DNA from: Verticillium longisporum
Lineage: Eukaryota; Ascomycota; Sordariomycetes; Glomerellales; Plectosphaerellaceae
NCBI GenBank assembly: GCA_019188255.1
Contig: JAETXT010000016.1
Span: 992,001 to 1,056,000 of the forward strand
Direction: 5' to 3'
DNA: 64,000 nucleotides
The translations under genes were made by a program, and so were the position numbers. A model generated the notes under the pieces. It saw only the letters and a list, made by a program, of their open reading frames with translations, made no database searches and was not told where the DNA came from. How positions within the stretch are numbered: position 1 is the stretch's first letter; every line of letters starts with the position of its first letter. Below are positions 46,946 to 57,375 of the stretch, one piece after another.

Positions 46946-49448
46946 CCCGCCCGTTGGTACTTGACTGCGCGGCAGCAGACGACGACATGGGAGGTGATTC
47001 TAGGCTGCATGTAATTTCCCGAGAGCACTCTTGGCACAGCAGGCAGCATGCCGGGGTACAGCAAGCTCCTACCGCGTTCATGGGGTAGGATGAGGTTGAC
47101 AGACCACTAGTCGAGGGGTGAAAAGTGGCAGGTGGGCGAGATAGGCGAGCTGGCAATACAACATGCAGAGCAGCGCGTGCGTCGTGGAGCAGAAATCAAG
47201 ATGCAGTTTCTTTGCCTGCTTGCAGCCATGATGGCATACACCATGGCACCTATGTGATTCCTTGAATTCGAGAGTCACGACGTAACAAGACACGGGATGC
47301 AGGTGTGTGAGTGTCTTTGTGAGTGGCGTTGACACATGCTGGACGCCACCTGTGATGGCGCGTTTTGGAATTTGAGTGCTCGGGCCCCACGTACGGACGA
47401 AGGCCTCGGGACTCGGCCACATCGCACGCCGATGTCCCTCACCAGGGATGCAGGATTCAGGCCCCAAACCTGGTGTGTTAATGAGCACCGGGCAGAAGAA
47501 TAACATTGGACTTGGCACCCTCCCCCCCCCCGCCGCCCAAAAAAAAAAAGGACGGTGCATGCAGCAGGGTGAACGGGCTGGGAGTTGTGACCGATTGATA
47601 CTAGGAGAGATGGTGAAGCATAGGATGACGAGGTATTGGGATCGATGTTTTTTCTTCCATGATGCACCTGGAGCACGAAGACCGAGGTCGACTGCGAGAC
47701 GAGAGAGAGGCCGCTGGCTACGCAGATTCAATGCCTGCGGAAGGCGGCGCGCCTCGGCGGGTACCATGTCCAAGACAGGGCTAGCGACAGAGCCGTGAGA
47801 AAGCGTGAAGTCAGGCCACGAGCCGCATGGTGGCAGGGTAAATCGAGGCTTGCGTCGACAATGTGAGAGGCATGCTCGGTTGCGCTGGGCTGGTAGGCTG
47901 CTGTGCTGTGTCGTTTAGTCAAGGGCGCGGCCCGCGGTGGGGCAGCGGGGGCCCAGCATGGCGGCTACCACTTCGGAGGATCGACGTTTCATCGGCACTT
48001 GGGCCACCAGCGACTGGAATGGACGAATCCAGTCGCTGTGCATCGCTGTGCCAGGGGTTCGAGGGGCGTCGATCCCACCAGGCACGAAAGCCCATCGATT
48101 GGCTGGCAGCGCTGTGTTTCCCCTGAAGCAGCACCCCCTGTGGTCACTCGTGTGCCTCAGAAGTTGGCGCGAATGCCTGGTGGTGCCATGTCATTCGCGA
48201 GTTATCCCACAATTCCAGTGCAGTGCTGTCTCGCCCCACCCATCCTCTCTCTCCTCCTGGCGCGGTCCAGCCTCGACGACAGCTTCCACTTCAAGCGACT
48301 CGTCCTTTTTTTTTCTGCCCCGGCGGAGGGGTGCATGGGGCCACGACACCTGTTTGTGACTGCGACGAGGTGATTTGGGTCCTTGGCCACCAGAGAGCGG
48401 AAGAAGAAGGAGGCGAAGAAGCATGGACATGCATCAGGAGAAAGGGGAGCGCGGCATGGATATCGTGGTTGTTAGGACGAACAAGCGAACAGCATCCAGT
48501 AACGGACCGATCAGCAGGCCGACATGTGGCCCTGGCCCCGTCTCTGTCGCATCATCGCAGACATGATGGGATGGACGATTCGATGTGCAGGGTGCGAGTG
48601 ATGGCCTCTCCGTCGTTCGTGCCGCTGCCGCGCTCATCCTGCCGCCCTACACTGCTGCCGCCTGCCCCGGGGTTGCGTCGCATCGCATCGCACCACATCG
48701 CATCGCATCGTAGCGGAGGCCGATAGAGAGGGGATGGGAAGGAGGGAGGAGGGGAAGGGGTCCTTCCTTGCCAAGCTGAGCCCGCTCGCCTGGCCGCGCC
48801 TGGCCTGACTGCGTCCCTCTGCGTCCCCCGCTCTGGGCTTGTGACAGGACAAGCGTGGAGCTGGACTCGTGGGAGGCAGCAAAACAATAAAGGGGGCCTG
48901 GCCTCGCACTGGAATTTCAACAACGCCTGGTCCTGCACTGCTTCACTGTTCCATTCCTTCCTTTGCCTCCTTCCATTGTGCTTTGTATTCACTTCACACT
49001 TGAAGTGCTGGTTTTCTTTGCAAATCCACACCTTCATACCAGGCTCGGGTCACTCCTTCTCCCAGCCTTTCTGATTCTTTTCATATCGCCCACTCTGGAA
49101 CATTCGTCCTTCCAGTCTTTTTCCTCACAAGGCCTCAAGGTTCTTGCTACTGCCTGACCTCATCGCATACCAAAGCAGACACCTCTGGAAGGTGTACCCT
49201 GTTCGCTGCCAGCTAGCCAGCCAGCCCAGCCTCTACGTTCAAGAACAATACTCTTGTCTGTTGTTTCGATTCCACACAGTCACCACGTTCCACGAGCCGG
49301 CTCAACTTATAGGACGACACGTATATAACACACTGCACATTCGGTCCTTCCATCGACTCTGCTTCCCCCAGACACACAGCAGACGGACAGCAAAGCACAC
49401 AACACACCATACAAGAAAGTGAAGAAACGCAAAACACACACGCACATC
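46946..49448. other. Intergenic PBP1-AA11 LPMO (2.5 kb)
   Basis: No supported gene is present. The stretch contains C10 (47522-47531) and A11 (47539-47549) runs and a GCATC-rich patch at about 48675-48712. From about 48.9 kb it is a C/T-rich promoter and leader for the LPMO gene. Confidence 0.55.
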
Positions 49449-50785
49449 ATGTATACCCCCTCTCTCTACGCCGCCTTTTTGGCCGCTCTCACCTTCGACT
49501 CCGTCTCCGCCCACATGGAGATGTCTTGGCCTCCCCGCTCCGGTCCAAGAAGAACCCCTTCGCCGGCAGCGACATCGACTACAGCATGACCTCACCTCTG
49601 AGCGCCTCGGGTAGCGCCTATCCTTGCAAGGGTGCTCTGGGCCTCCTCGGCACTGCGGCCGCCGCTCCCGTGGCGAGCTGGCAGGCTGGTCAGACCTACA
49701 ACTTGACCATCGAGGGTGGTGCCAACCACAACGGCGGCAGCTGCCAGGCCTCCCTCTCCTTCGACGGTGGCAAGACGTTCAAGGTCGTCAAGAGCTATGT
49801 CGGCGGCTGCCCTCCCGCCGGCACCTCAACTTACGACTTCACTCTGCCCGACGACACTCCGGCTGCCGATGACGCGCTGTTCGCCTGGACCTGGTTCAAC
49901 CAGGTTGGCAACCGCGAGATGTACATGAACTGTGCCGTCGTCTCCACCAAGGCTGGCGGCAGTGCTAAGCGCCAGGCCACCTCGTTCAACAGCCGCCCTG
50001 ACATCCTCGTCGCCAACGTCGGAAACGGCTGCTCCACCACTGAAGGCTCCGACGTTGAGTTCCCGAACCCGGGTGCCAGCATTGCCACGGCCAACTCCAA
50101 GACTGCGCCGCCTGTGGGCAGCTGTGGTAGCGCTGCTGGTGGCGGCGGCGGCGGCGGCGGTGATGCCGGCGCATCTCCTGACCAGGGCAACACCCCGAAC
50201 CCCGGTGACGGTGCCCCTCCCGCGAGCTCTCCGTCCAAGACTGGAGCAAACCCTGTGCCTACGACCCCCGCCACCGAACCCGGACAGCCTGGATCTGGCC
50301 CCGTCACCACTTCGACCACACTGTATGTATCCTCTATGCCTACTGTTCCTGACCACTCACTGACATCGGATAGCCCTGGTGGCGTCTTCATTCCTCAGCC
50401 CAGCCCCGAGGCACCAAAGGAGACTGTTGTCACCCCTCCCGTGGAGACTGGAAACGCTCCTCCTCCGGCAAAGCCTACCACTTTGGCAACTGTAACGACC
50501 ACGGCCGGCACGGGTGGTGCTCCTAAGCCCACGTCGACCCCCGGATCGGGTACCGGCAACGGAAGCAACGCTGGAGTTCAGAAGCCAGGCGTCGCTTGCG
50601 CCAACGAGGGCCAGTGGAACTGTGTTGGAGGCAGCCAGTTCCAGCGATGTGCTTCTGGCCTCTGGTCCGTGTTGATGCAGATGGCGCCTGGCACGTCCTG
50701 CGAGACGGGCATCAGCGAAGCCCTCGTCATGTTCAGGTCGGGCAGCCGAATTCGTCGCTTCGTCTCTCCCCGCTATCTCGCTTAA
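49449..50785 (+). CDS. AA11-family lytic polysaccharide monooxygenase (frameshifted in this sequence)
   Basis: The gene encodes about 428 aa after one missing base and one intron (50323-50373, 51 nt). A signal peptide of about 21 residues ends in SVSA, exposing His22 as the N-terminal histidine of the copper 'histidine brace' (HMEMSWPP). AA11 landmarks follow: PFAGSDIDYSMTSPLSASGS with YPCKG, GGANHNGGSCQASLSFDGG with the second brace His, and FAWTWFNQVGNREMYMNCAVV with the axial-Tyr region. A Gly8 run and a long Pro/Thr linker connect to a C-terminal Cys-containing module (GQWNCVGGSQFQRCASGLW), similar to the X278 chitin-binding module. AA11 enzymes oxidatively cleave chitin, so roles in wall remodelling or chitin degradation are likely. 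The frame breaks at the C4 run 49533-49536, where a fifth C would join SWPP to RSKKNPFAGSD. The intron is 3n long with no stop. Confidence 0.88.
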
Positions 50786-51873
50786 GGCTTGACCTCCCCT
50801 TCTCGACATACCTCTTCCACCGTACACAGCCTTCCTACCGGTCGCTTTGCAGGAACAGCAGCGACTGGCGTACATATTGATCAACCATGATAAGGTCAGG
50901 CACCAGCACGTGGATGGAGTTTTTGGGCGTTTTCTTTGCCACATTTGCATGAGTTTAGAGTAGTTGTGCCCTTGGCAAACCAAATAGGGATTATTTTTCC
51001 GTTATCATTTTTCTCCTGGCAGCTACGTAAAATGTGATGAGCTGAGTCGTGACCGCCTATTGAGCTCTGTTTCCTAGAAACGTATTCGTTTGTTATCCTG
51101 GTATATGGCGCGGCAGGCTGTGCAGAGGCTTAAAACCAGACGATGAAAGAGACTGCCTCTCGGCGAATGAAGACGCATTGCATTGTTGGTTGCATTCAGG
51201 TCAGGAACAGGGAGTATGTCAACTTGCCCTTGTTGCCGGCTGCACAGCCACTGCTAGCAAGCCAAACCCCCTTGACAGGCTGCCTCCTGTACCGCCTCCC
51301 GAGTTGAGACCCGTCTGGGTACCTACCTACGTACCTTAAGGTACCTACCTAGGTAGGTACAGTGCCAAGTTTTATTCCGTCGCCGCTTTTAGTCTGGGTC
51401 GGGCCTGGAAGTCAATCAGTAGGAGCAACATGCTAGGCACTTAAGCATTGCTCATGACGAGAAATAGGCGACCGCCCTTGTGCTATCACTCCATTAGATA
51501 GGTACCTAAGCATATAATTGAGTTTCAGGTAGTACTCAATACGGAAATGCCACCTAACGAATAATCCACTTGGGGACTTGGGTGACGCATGTCAGTATAT
51601 ACCCTTTACTTTCATAGGAGAGTGAACGTTCCAGACGGCACCGAATGGCCCCTCAAAAGTCGGGCTGGCAACGGCATCGTTAGGTGACCAGCGCCCATAT
51701 CGTCTACTGGCCCCCCCGTCACCTCCCGCTACCAGTGACAACTCGAACAAACCACATCGGGGTACTACGACCACGTCCTCCGCTGAACACCCAAACCACG
51801 CGACATTGTATGCGCGTTGTCGCTCTCGACGCACTCAACACCTCTACCCCTCGGAGAACGTCTCCCCTCCCCG
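50786..51873. other. Intergenic AA11 LPMO-WW gene
   Basis: This 1.1-kb stretch without a gene holds the densest TACCTA-type palindromes (51318-51360) and another GATAGGTACCTAAG near 51496. The rest is the LPMO 3' region and the WW-gene promoter. Confidence 0.6.
51331..51360. repeat. Overlapping perfect palindromes, 14 and 20 bp
   Basis: GTACCTTAAGGTAC (51331-51344) overlaps GTACCTACCTAGGTAGGTAC (51341-51360). Each equals its own reverse complement. With the preceding GGTACCTACCTAC they form a TACC-rich block of about 43 bp able to fold into hairpins. It lies about 510 bp upstream of the WW gene. Confidence 0.85.
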
Positions 51874-53181
51874 ATGGCTGGGCCTACCTCGCCGGGCGCC
51901 GAAGGCCCCACGTTTGGCCCTCCTCATCTTCCACCAGGTTGGATCGCGCAGTGGGACGGCGCGAGCAAGAAGTACTACTTCGTTCAGCTGTCCACCGGCG
52001 TTTCGCAGTGGGACACGCCGACGGATGCTGCGCCCACAGGCACACCAGCACCTGGTGTCGAGCATCCCTACGGCATCCCGCGGCAGCAGGAACTTATCAC
52101 ACACCCAGACGGTAGCCAGACCGTCCGGCACGTCGATGGTTCCATGGAGCCGGTCAACCCCCCCATGCCGCCAGATGGCACGCGCGGCATTGGCGGACAG
52201 ACTGGCGAACGCGGCCTTGGTGTAAGTCGTGCCCTCCTCACCTTCCAGGATTGCGCCACGCGGCACAGGGACTGATCTCGCCTTGCGCGCAAACAGAGCA
52301 TGGCCATGAACGCCCTGCTCGGTGGGAAAGACTCGAGCAACCACACTGCGAACGGCAACCACGGCGGCTCCGGGTCGAATCCTTTCGGCAATCTCGCAAA
52401 CCAGTTCTTGGGGGGTGGGGGTCACGTCTGTGGAGGGGCAGGGAAGATTGCTCTCGGGAAACTCGGCGGTGCGGTGGCGAACAGCTTCTTACATTCAGGT
52501 GACAAGCCTGAGCAGCCGCAATCGTACCACAGCGGTCAGACTACGGGTCACCAGCCGCAGCAACAGCAGCAGCAGCATGGCCTGGCTGGTTCCTTGATGG
52601 GCGGTGTTGCGAGTATGCTCGGTGGAAACAAGCCATCGCACGGGGTACGTTCTCGCCAAATCTTTGCAACCTAGGACGTGCAGCTGACATGCCACCTCCT
52701 CCAGAACAGCAACTACGGATATTCCAACTCGGGCAGCGCCTCAGGCGGCTACTCAGGCCAAGCCCCTCCGACGTCGTACCAACCGCCCGGTGGTGGTGCA
52801 AACGCGCCCGGGGCATCTTCCTATCAGACAACGACGCCAAACCATGCCCAAAACCCTTCGTTTCCTTCTCCCCCAGGTCAAAACGGGAGTCAGACCTCGG
52901 CGCATCAGACGCACCCCACGTACGGACAGGTTCCCGGGCCGCCTCCCGGAAAGCCCCCCGGCGCGTACGGACAAAGCAGCGGATATGATGCCCCATCACA
53001 AGGCGGTCATCATCATCAACAACAACAACAAAAACAACAACAATACGGCCACACCAGCAATGGTGCCTACGAGCCTTCATATGGAAACGGCGGCAACGCG
53101 CCTGGTGCTTACCCCGGCAACAACCCGACCTACTCACAGGGCCCGAATCAGCAAGGCCACGGTTACGGCCCCCAATACTGA
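51874..53181 (+). CDS. WW-domain protein with Gly/Gln-rich tail
   Basis: Three exons (51874-52221, 52297-52644, 52705-53181) encode 390 aa. A single WW domain lies at about residues 19-52: LPPGWIAQWDGASKKYYFVQ, then STGVSQWDTP, with both signature Trp residues and the YYF core. The middle contains GSGSNPFGNLANQFLGGGG and repeated GGxAxxxLGG-like stretches. The remainder is low-complexity, rich in Gln, Gly, Pro, Ser, Tyr and His, including Q7 and a His/Gln run encoded by CAT/CAA repeats near 53010-53042. WW domains bind Pro-rich ligands such as PPxY. No catalytic domain is present, so an adaptor role is the best guess. I do not assign an orthologue. The ATG at 51874 is used because the frame upstream of it only has non-ATG codons. 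Confidence 0.85.
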
Positions 53182-53480
53182 CAGCAGTTTTTTGGCCGAA
53201 AAGTATGGTTGAGATCCACGCTGCCAGTTCTGGGCTGATGCAAGCCCTTACTCTGTGATCCGGGGATTTCCTTGCCCACGGGCAGATTGAGAACGATCTG
53301 CCCACTGACAGCTGACGAGTCGTTCAGATTCGTGTTTAGTTCGCAAGCAGACTGGATATTGTATCATGAATTACATGACGACTTGTTTATAAACGTTATT
53401 TGCGCTTGCAATTGCAATAGAACAGAACTACAACAAACCGGCTTCGCTCATCCCCAGCCAGGAGCTATGGCCTTCATTCC

Positions 53481-54296
53481 CTACATGGCCTTCTTCACAG
53501 CCTGCCCTGGCGAGCTGGTCAACGCCAGCAAGTGGTTGCGAATACGCTGAGCAAGTGCCCAAGCCAGACCTGCAACAAGAGTCATGTACACAACGGTTGG
53601 CGCGAGTGATTGCGGCACAACATTAAGGAGATACGGATCGAGGATGATGTCCACCAAGACAGGATCGACGCGAGTCATGACGACGGCATCGTGTGAATAG
53701 TAATCAGCGGCGGCCAGCACGCGCAGCAACATTACGGATGCCTCAGAATCGGGCCTCGTTCGGCCACGACCGTGCGTTTTACCGCCTGTAGCAGTCGAAC
53801 TTGCGTCCACTGGTTGGGTGGTCCCGAGACTCGCGCGAGATTCCACGTAGCTTGCGAGCGAGGCGATCAAATCGGGGGTTTCCCAAACCTTTTCCAAGGG
53901 GTACACGTCCAAGATGAAATCGGTTGGTTGCTTCGTAGATTGGGGCACCGGTTAGTCCAACAACAGCTCTCACGAGAAGAAAAGGCATCCGTGACAAACC
54001 GTGGCGGCCCAGCACACGCGCAACTCGTAGCGTTGTGAGGGTCTAAGGTCGTCTAGCAAGAACCACGTGGCCGAGCCAACGGCCGAGCCGGCGTCGGGGA
54101 ATGAAGCATTCAGATGCGACCTTATGGATGTTCTGGTGGGGGTGAGGACATCCAGGCCCAGGGCCTCCAGCGTGGGCTGTTGAGCTGGGATGTTGACTGT
54201 TGCCGGGGCGAGGAATATGGACTTCTCCGTGTTGCCTTCACACACTGCGGCCATCACCAGGGCCAGCGGAAACGTGAGGTGTTTGACAGGCCACAT
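53481..54296 (-). CDS. PGA1: Probable Pga1-like subunit of GPI mannosyltransferase II
   Basis: Two exons (54000-54296 and 53481-53930) encode 248 aa. The intron 53931-53999 starts with GTTTGT and has a GGACTAAC branch site. The N-terminus is a signal-peptide-like hydrophobic segment. A lumenal domain carries SIFLAPATVNIP and WFLLDDLRPSQRYELRVCWAAT, spliced to QPTDFILDVYPLEKVWETPDLI. The C-terminal end has one strong membrane segment (LAPTVVYMTLVAGLAWAL) and a short basic tail. The layout and motifs resemble Pga1, the ER membrane partner of Gpi18 that adds the second mannose to GPI precursors. The assignment is from memory of the family pattern and should be treated as probable. It is convergent with the WW gene (about 300 bp) and divergent from alpha-tubulin. 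Confidence 0.62.
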
Positions 54297-54781
54297 GGTT
54301 GATGCGATGGACACCTTTTTGGATTCCCGCACTGCCGAGTGTGAATAGCGGTGAAATGCTGCTCGAACGAATGCGAGGGTTGACTGGCGTGGGAGGACAA
54401 CACGGCGCTGGCGGGGACCGTCCAATCCAGGACCCCAGCACAGACGCGCTTACCAATTAAGGCAGCACCATCAACAAAAACTCCTGCACGGACCCCTGTC
54501 GCGGTCAAATTTCCCCCACCTCCCCTGCCCGACTCGACCTTTCCCCGTCCAGGTCTTGCCGTCCTTCACTCGTCCCAACCTACCTCAACCTCGACCCTAT
54601 CTGACCTTACCGACGATTCCTTTTTTCCCCGGAGTCGTTCTCAAGACCACGGCCGACGACGCATCTTGGAGCTGTTGCTATCCTTTTCTGTCTGTGCTTC
54701 CTTGGAGTGCCAACTCGCCAGCTTGCCAATCGAAACCCGCATAAACCCGAACCCCCTTTGCTCTCACCGAAACTGCCCATC
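54297..54781. promoter_or_regulatory. Shared divergent promoter PGA1-like/TUB1
   Basis: This 485-bp gap separates divergent start codons. The tubulin-proximal 250 bp is C/T-rich (CCTACCTCAACCTCGACC and similar), typical of strongly expressed fungal genes. Confidence 0.55.
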
Positions 54782-56661
54782 ATGCGTGAAGTCATCAGCA
54801 TCAACGGTACGCCCGACCCCTCCTACCGTCCACACGCACTACGCGTTTTTATGGGCTTCCCCTTCGTGGGACCCTTTCGGCTGCCGCCTCGGACTATGGG
54901 ATCTTTGAGGAATACGTACTGACGTGCCCCTCCACACAGTCGGACAGGCCGGTTGCCAGATTGCCAACTCGTGCTGGGAGGTATGTACTGTCTGAGAGCA
55001 CGATCCGCTCTCAACCCACACCCCGCCAGAACCACATGGCACGACCGGTCAATTATGGATGCAGGAGCACCAGATCACTAACCGAGCGACTCTGCAGCTC
55101 TACTGCCTCGAGCACGGCATTCAGGTATGTTTTTGTTGCCCGCTCTCCTGTTCAGCGGAATCCCCCACCCCCATCCTTAGGCCGTGTGTACTGATGCTTT
55201 CTCGTGTGATACAGCCCGATGGTTTCCTGACCGAGGAGCGCAAGGCCGCTGACCCTGATCACGGCTTCAGCACCTTCTTCTCCGAGACTGGTACGCGCTG
55301 GCCCACCCGATCTCTGACAGCGGTACGGGAGGAACTAACGTGTATGCTCCCATGCAGGTCAGGGCAAGTATGTCCCTCGCGCCATCTACTGCGATCTCGA
55401 GCCCAACGTTGTCGACGAGGTCCGCACCGGCGCCTACCGCGGCCTTTTCCACCCCGAGCAGATGATTACCGGCAAGGAGGACGCCTCGAACAACTATGCC
55501 CGTGGCCACTACACCGTTGGCAAGGAGCTGATTGACCAGGTCCTGGACAAGGTCCGCCGCGTCGCCGATAACTGTGTCGGTCTCCAGGGCTTCCTCGTCT
55601 TCCACTCCTTCGGCGGTGGCACGGGTTCCGGCTTCGGTGCTCTCCTCATGGAGCGTCTGTCGGTCGACTACGGCAAGAAGAGCAAGCTCGAGTTCTGCGT
55701 CTACCCCGCCCCTCAGACTGCCACTTCGGTCGTCGAGCCCTACAACTCGATCCTCACAACCCACACCACTCTCGAGCACTCGGACTGCTCCTTCATGGTC
55801 GACAACGAGGCCATTTACGACATCTGCCGTCGCAACCTTGGTCTTGAGCGCCCCAACTACGAGAACCTGAACCGTCTCATCGCCCAAGGTATGTTGGTTC
55901 TCATATGAAGACCCCGAAGCTCCAGAGGCTAATAGTCGTCCACAGTCGTTTCTTCCATCACCGCCTCCCTCCGCTTCGACGGCTCGCTCAATGTCGACCT
56001 GAACGAGTTCCAGACCAACCTGGTCCCTTACCCTCGCATCCACTTCCCTCGTTGCCTACGCCCCCATGCACTCGTCGGCGAAGGCGGCCCACGAGGCCAA
56101 CTCCGTCATGGAGATGACCATGTCTTGCTTCGAGCCCAACAACCAGATGGTCAAGTGCGACCCCCGCCACGGCAAGTACATGGCGACCTGCCTTCTGTAC
56201 CGTGGTGACGTCGTCCCCAAGGACGCACACACCGCCGTTGCCACGCTCAAGACGAAGAGGACCATCCAGTTCGTCGACTGGTGCCCCACCGGTTTCAAGC
56301 TTGGTATCTGCTACCAGGCTCCTGAGAAGGTTCCCAACGGTGATCTGGCCAAGGTCAGCCGCGCTGTGTAAGTTGCATCCCCCCTTGTGCACTGGAGGTG
56401 CGAATGACCACATTGCTGACTTGGGTATCTAGTTGCATGCTTTCGAACACGACGGCCATCGCCGAGGCCTGGGCCGCTCTGTCCAACAAGTTTGACCTGA
56501 TGTACTCGAAGCGTGCCTTCGTTCACTGGTACGTTGGTGAGGGTATGGAGGAGGGTGAGTTCTCTGAGGCTCGTGAGGATCTCGCTGCTCTGGAGCGCGA
56601 TTACGAGGAGGTTGCGACGGACTCTGTTGGCGATGATGAGGGTCTCGAGGCTGAGTACTAG
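54782..56661 (+). CDS. TUB1: Alpha-tubulin (2-nt frameshift in this sequence)
   Basis: Seven exons (54782-54806, 54940-54980, 55098-55124, 55215-55290, 55358-55888, 55946-56367, 56433-56661) encode about 450 aa. Exon 1 is 25 nt and exon 3 only 27 nt. Motifs are unmistakable: [22 protein letters not shown], the GTP loop [21 protein letters not shown], and the alpha-specific [14 protein letters not shown] segment near TVAIAEAW (here NTTAIAEAW) follows, and the [22 protein letters not shown] tail ends in GLEAEY. Alpha-tubulin pairs with beta-tubulin to form microtubules. In exon 6, IHF must be followed by [10 protein letters not shown]. The sequence has only CCC between the TTC codon and TCG at 56046-56050, so two bases of a C5 run seem to be missing. 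Total exon length plus two is exactly 451 codons including the stop. Introns cluster in the 5' third, as in other filamentous fungi. Confidence 0.97.
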
Positions 56662-57375
56662 TCAACCCACGTGTGTTCCGTTCGGCGCTTGGTGCCATTT
56701 GGTGAACGGGTAGAGTCGACAGTCATTCTTCGTACGGGTCCAAGCTGCTTCTCAGTTGGCACGCATCTCTCATGAGACGTTGTTAGCCTTGACCATGGCA
56801 TGAGATGAACCAGCAAGGGTCGCGACGTTTCTTACTTGCTATTGACAACAGGCTAAGCCAATACATATACCTCCTTTTAATCAGAAACAAAGAACTGCCA
56901 AACATGCATGAGGACCACAACGGCCTCGATATCGACACACGCAAGATGATGCAATTTGGGGAGCTTTCTGGGCACTAGACACCAGTACGCGTCGCCGATT
57001 GGCTGTAATGGGGAGCTCTCGGTCGAGATTATGTAATATCAGGTACCCACCTGCCTCGACCTCCACGACGGCCAACGGGGGGGCCGGGAGGTGCGTACCT
57101 CACTTCCCCAGCCCGTGGACTTGCGTAAACACCTGCCTCCTCAAGGCCGTCTTTCAACTTCAACCCAGTTGCGCCGCCATCTATTTGGACAGTTGCGCGC
57201 CTCGCCCTTGGGTGAAAACAGTGCAACTTCAAGCATCCGCGGGCACCCCGGTAGTAGCCCGTTCGCTTCTAGCCTCCTGTTGGCCGGGCGAACAACAACG
57301 CCAGCTATCCAGCCACCTCGAACGACGAGCCAAACGTACCTTATTGCAACGACCACATTGCACAGCAACGCAAAC
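56662..57375. other. Intergenic TUB1-EDE1
   Basis: This 714-bp stretch holds the TUB1 3' region and the EDE1 promoter. No gene or repeat was seen. Confidence 0.6.

Noticed and set aside
54782..56661. Alpha-tubulin as a pseudogene
   Set aside because: Everything except a 2-nt C-run contraction is intact, including all splice sites, and similar C/G-run indels recur in unrelated genes. An assembly error is more likely.
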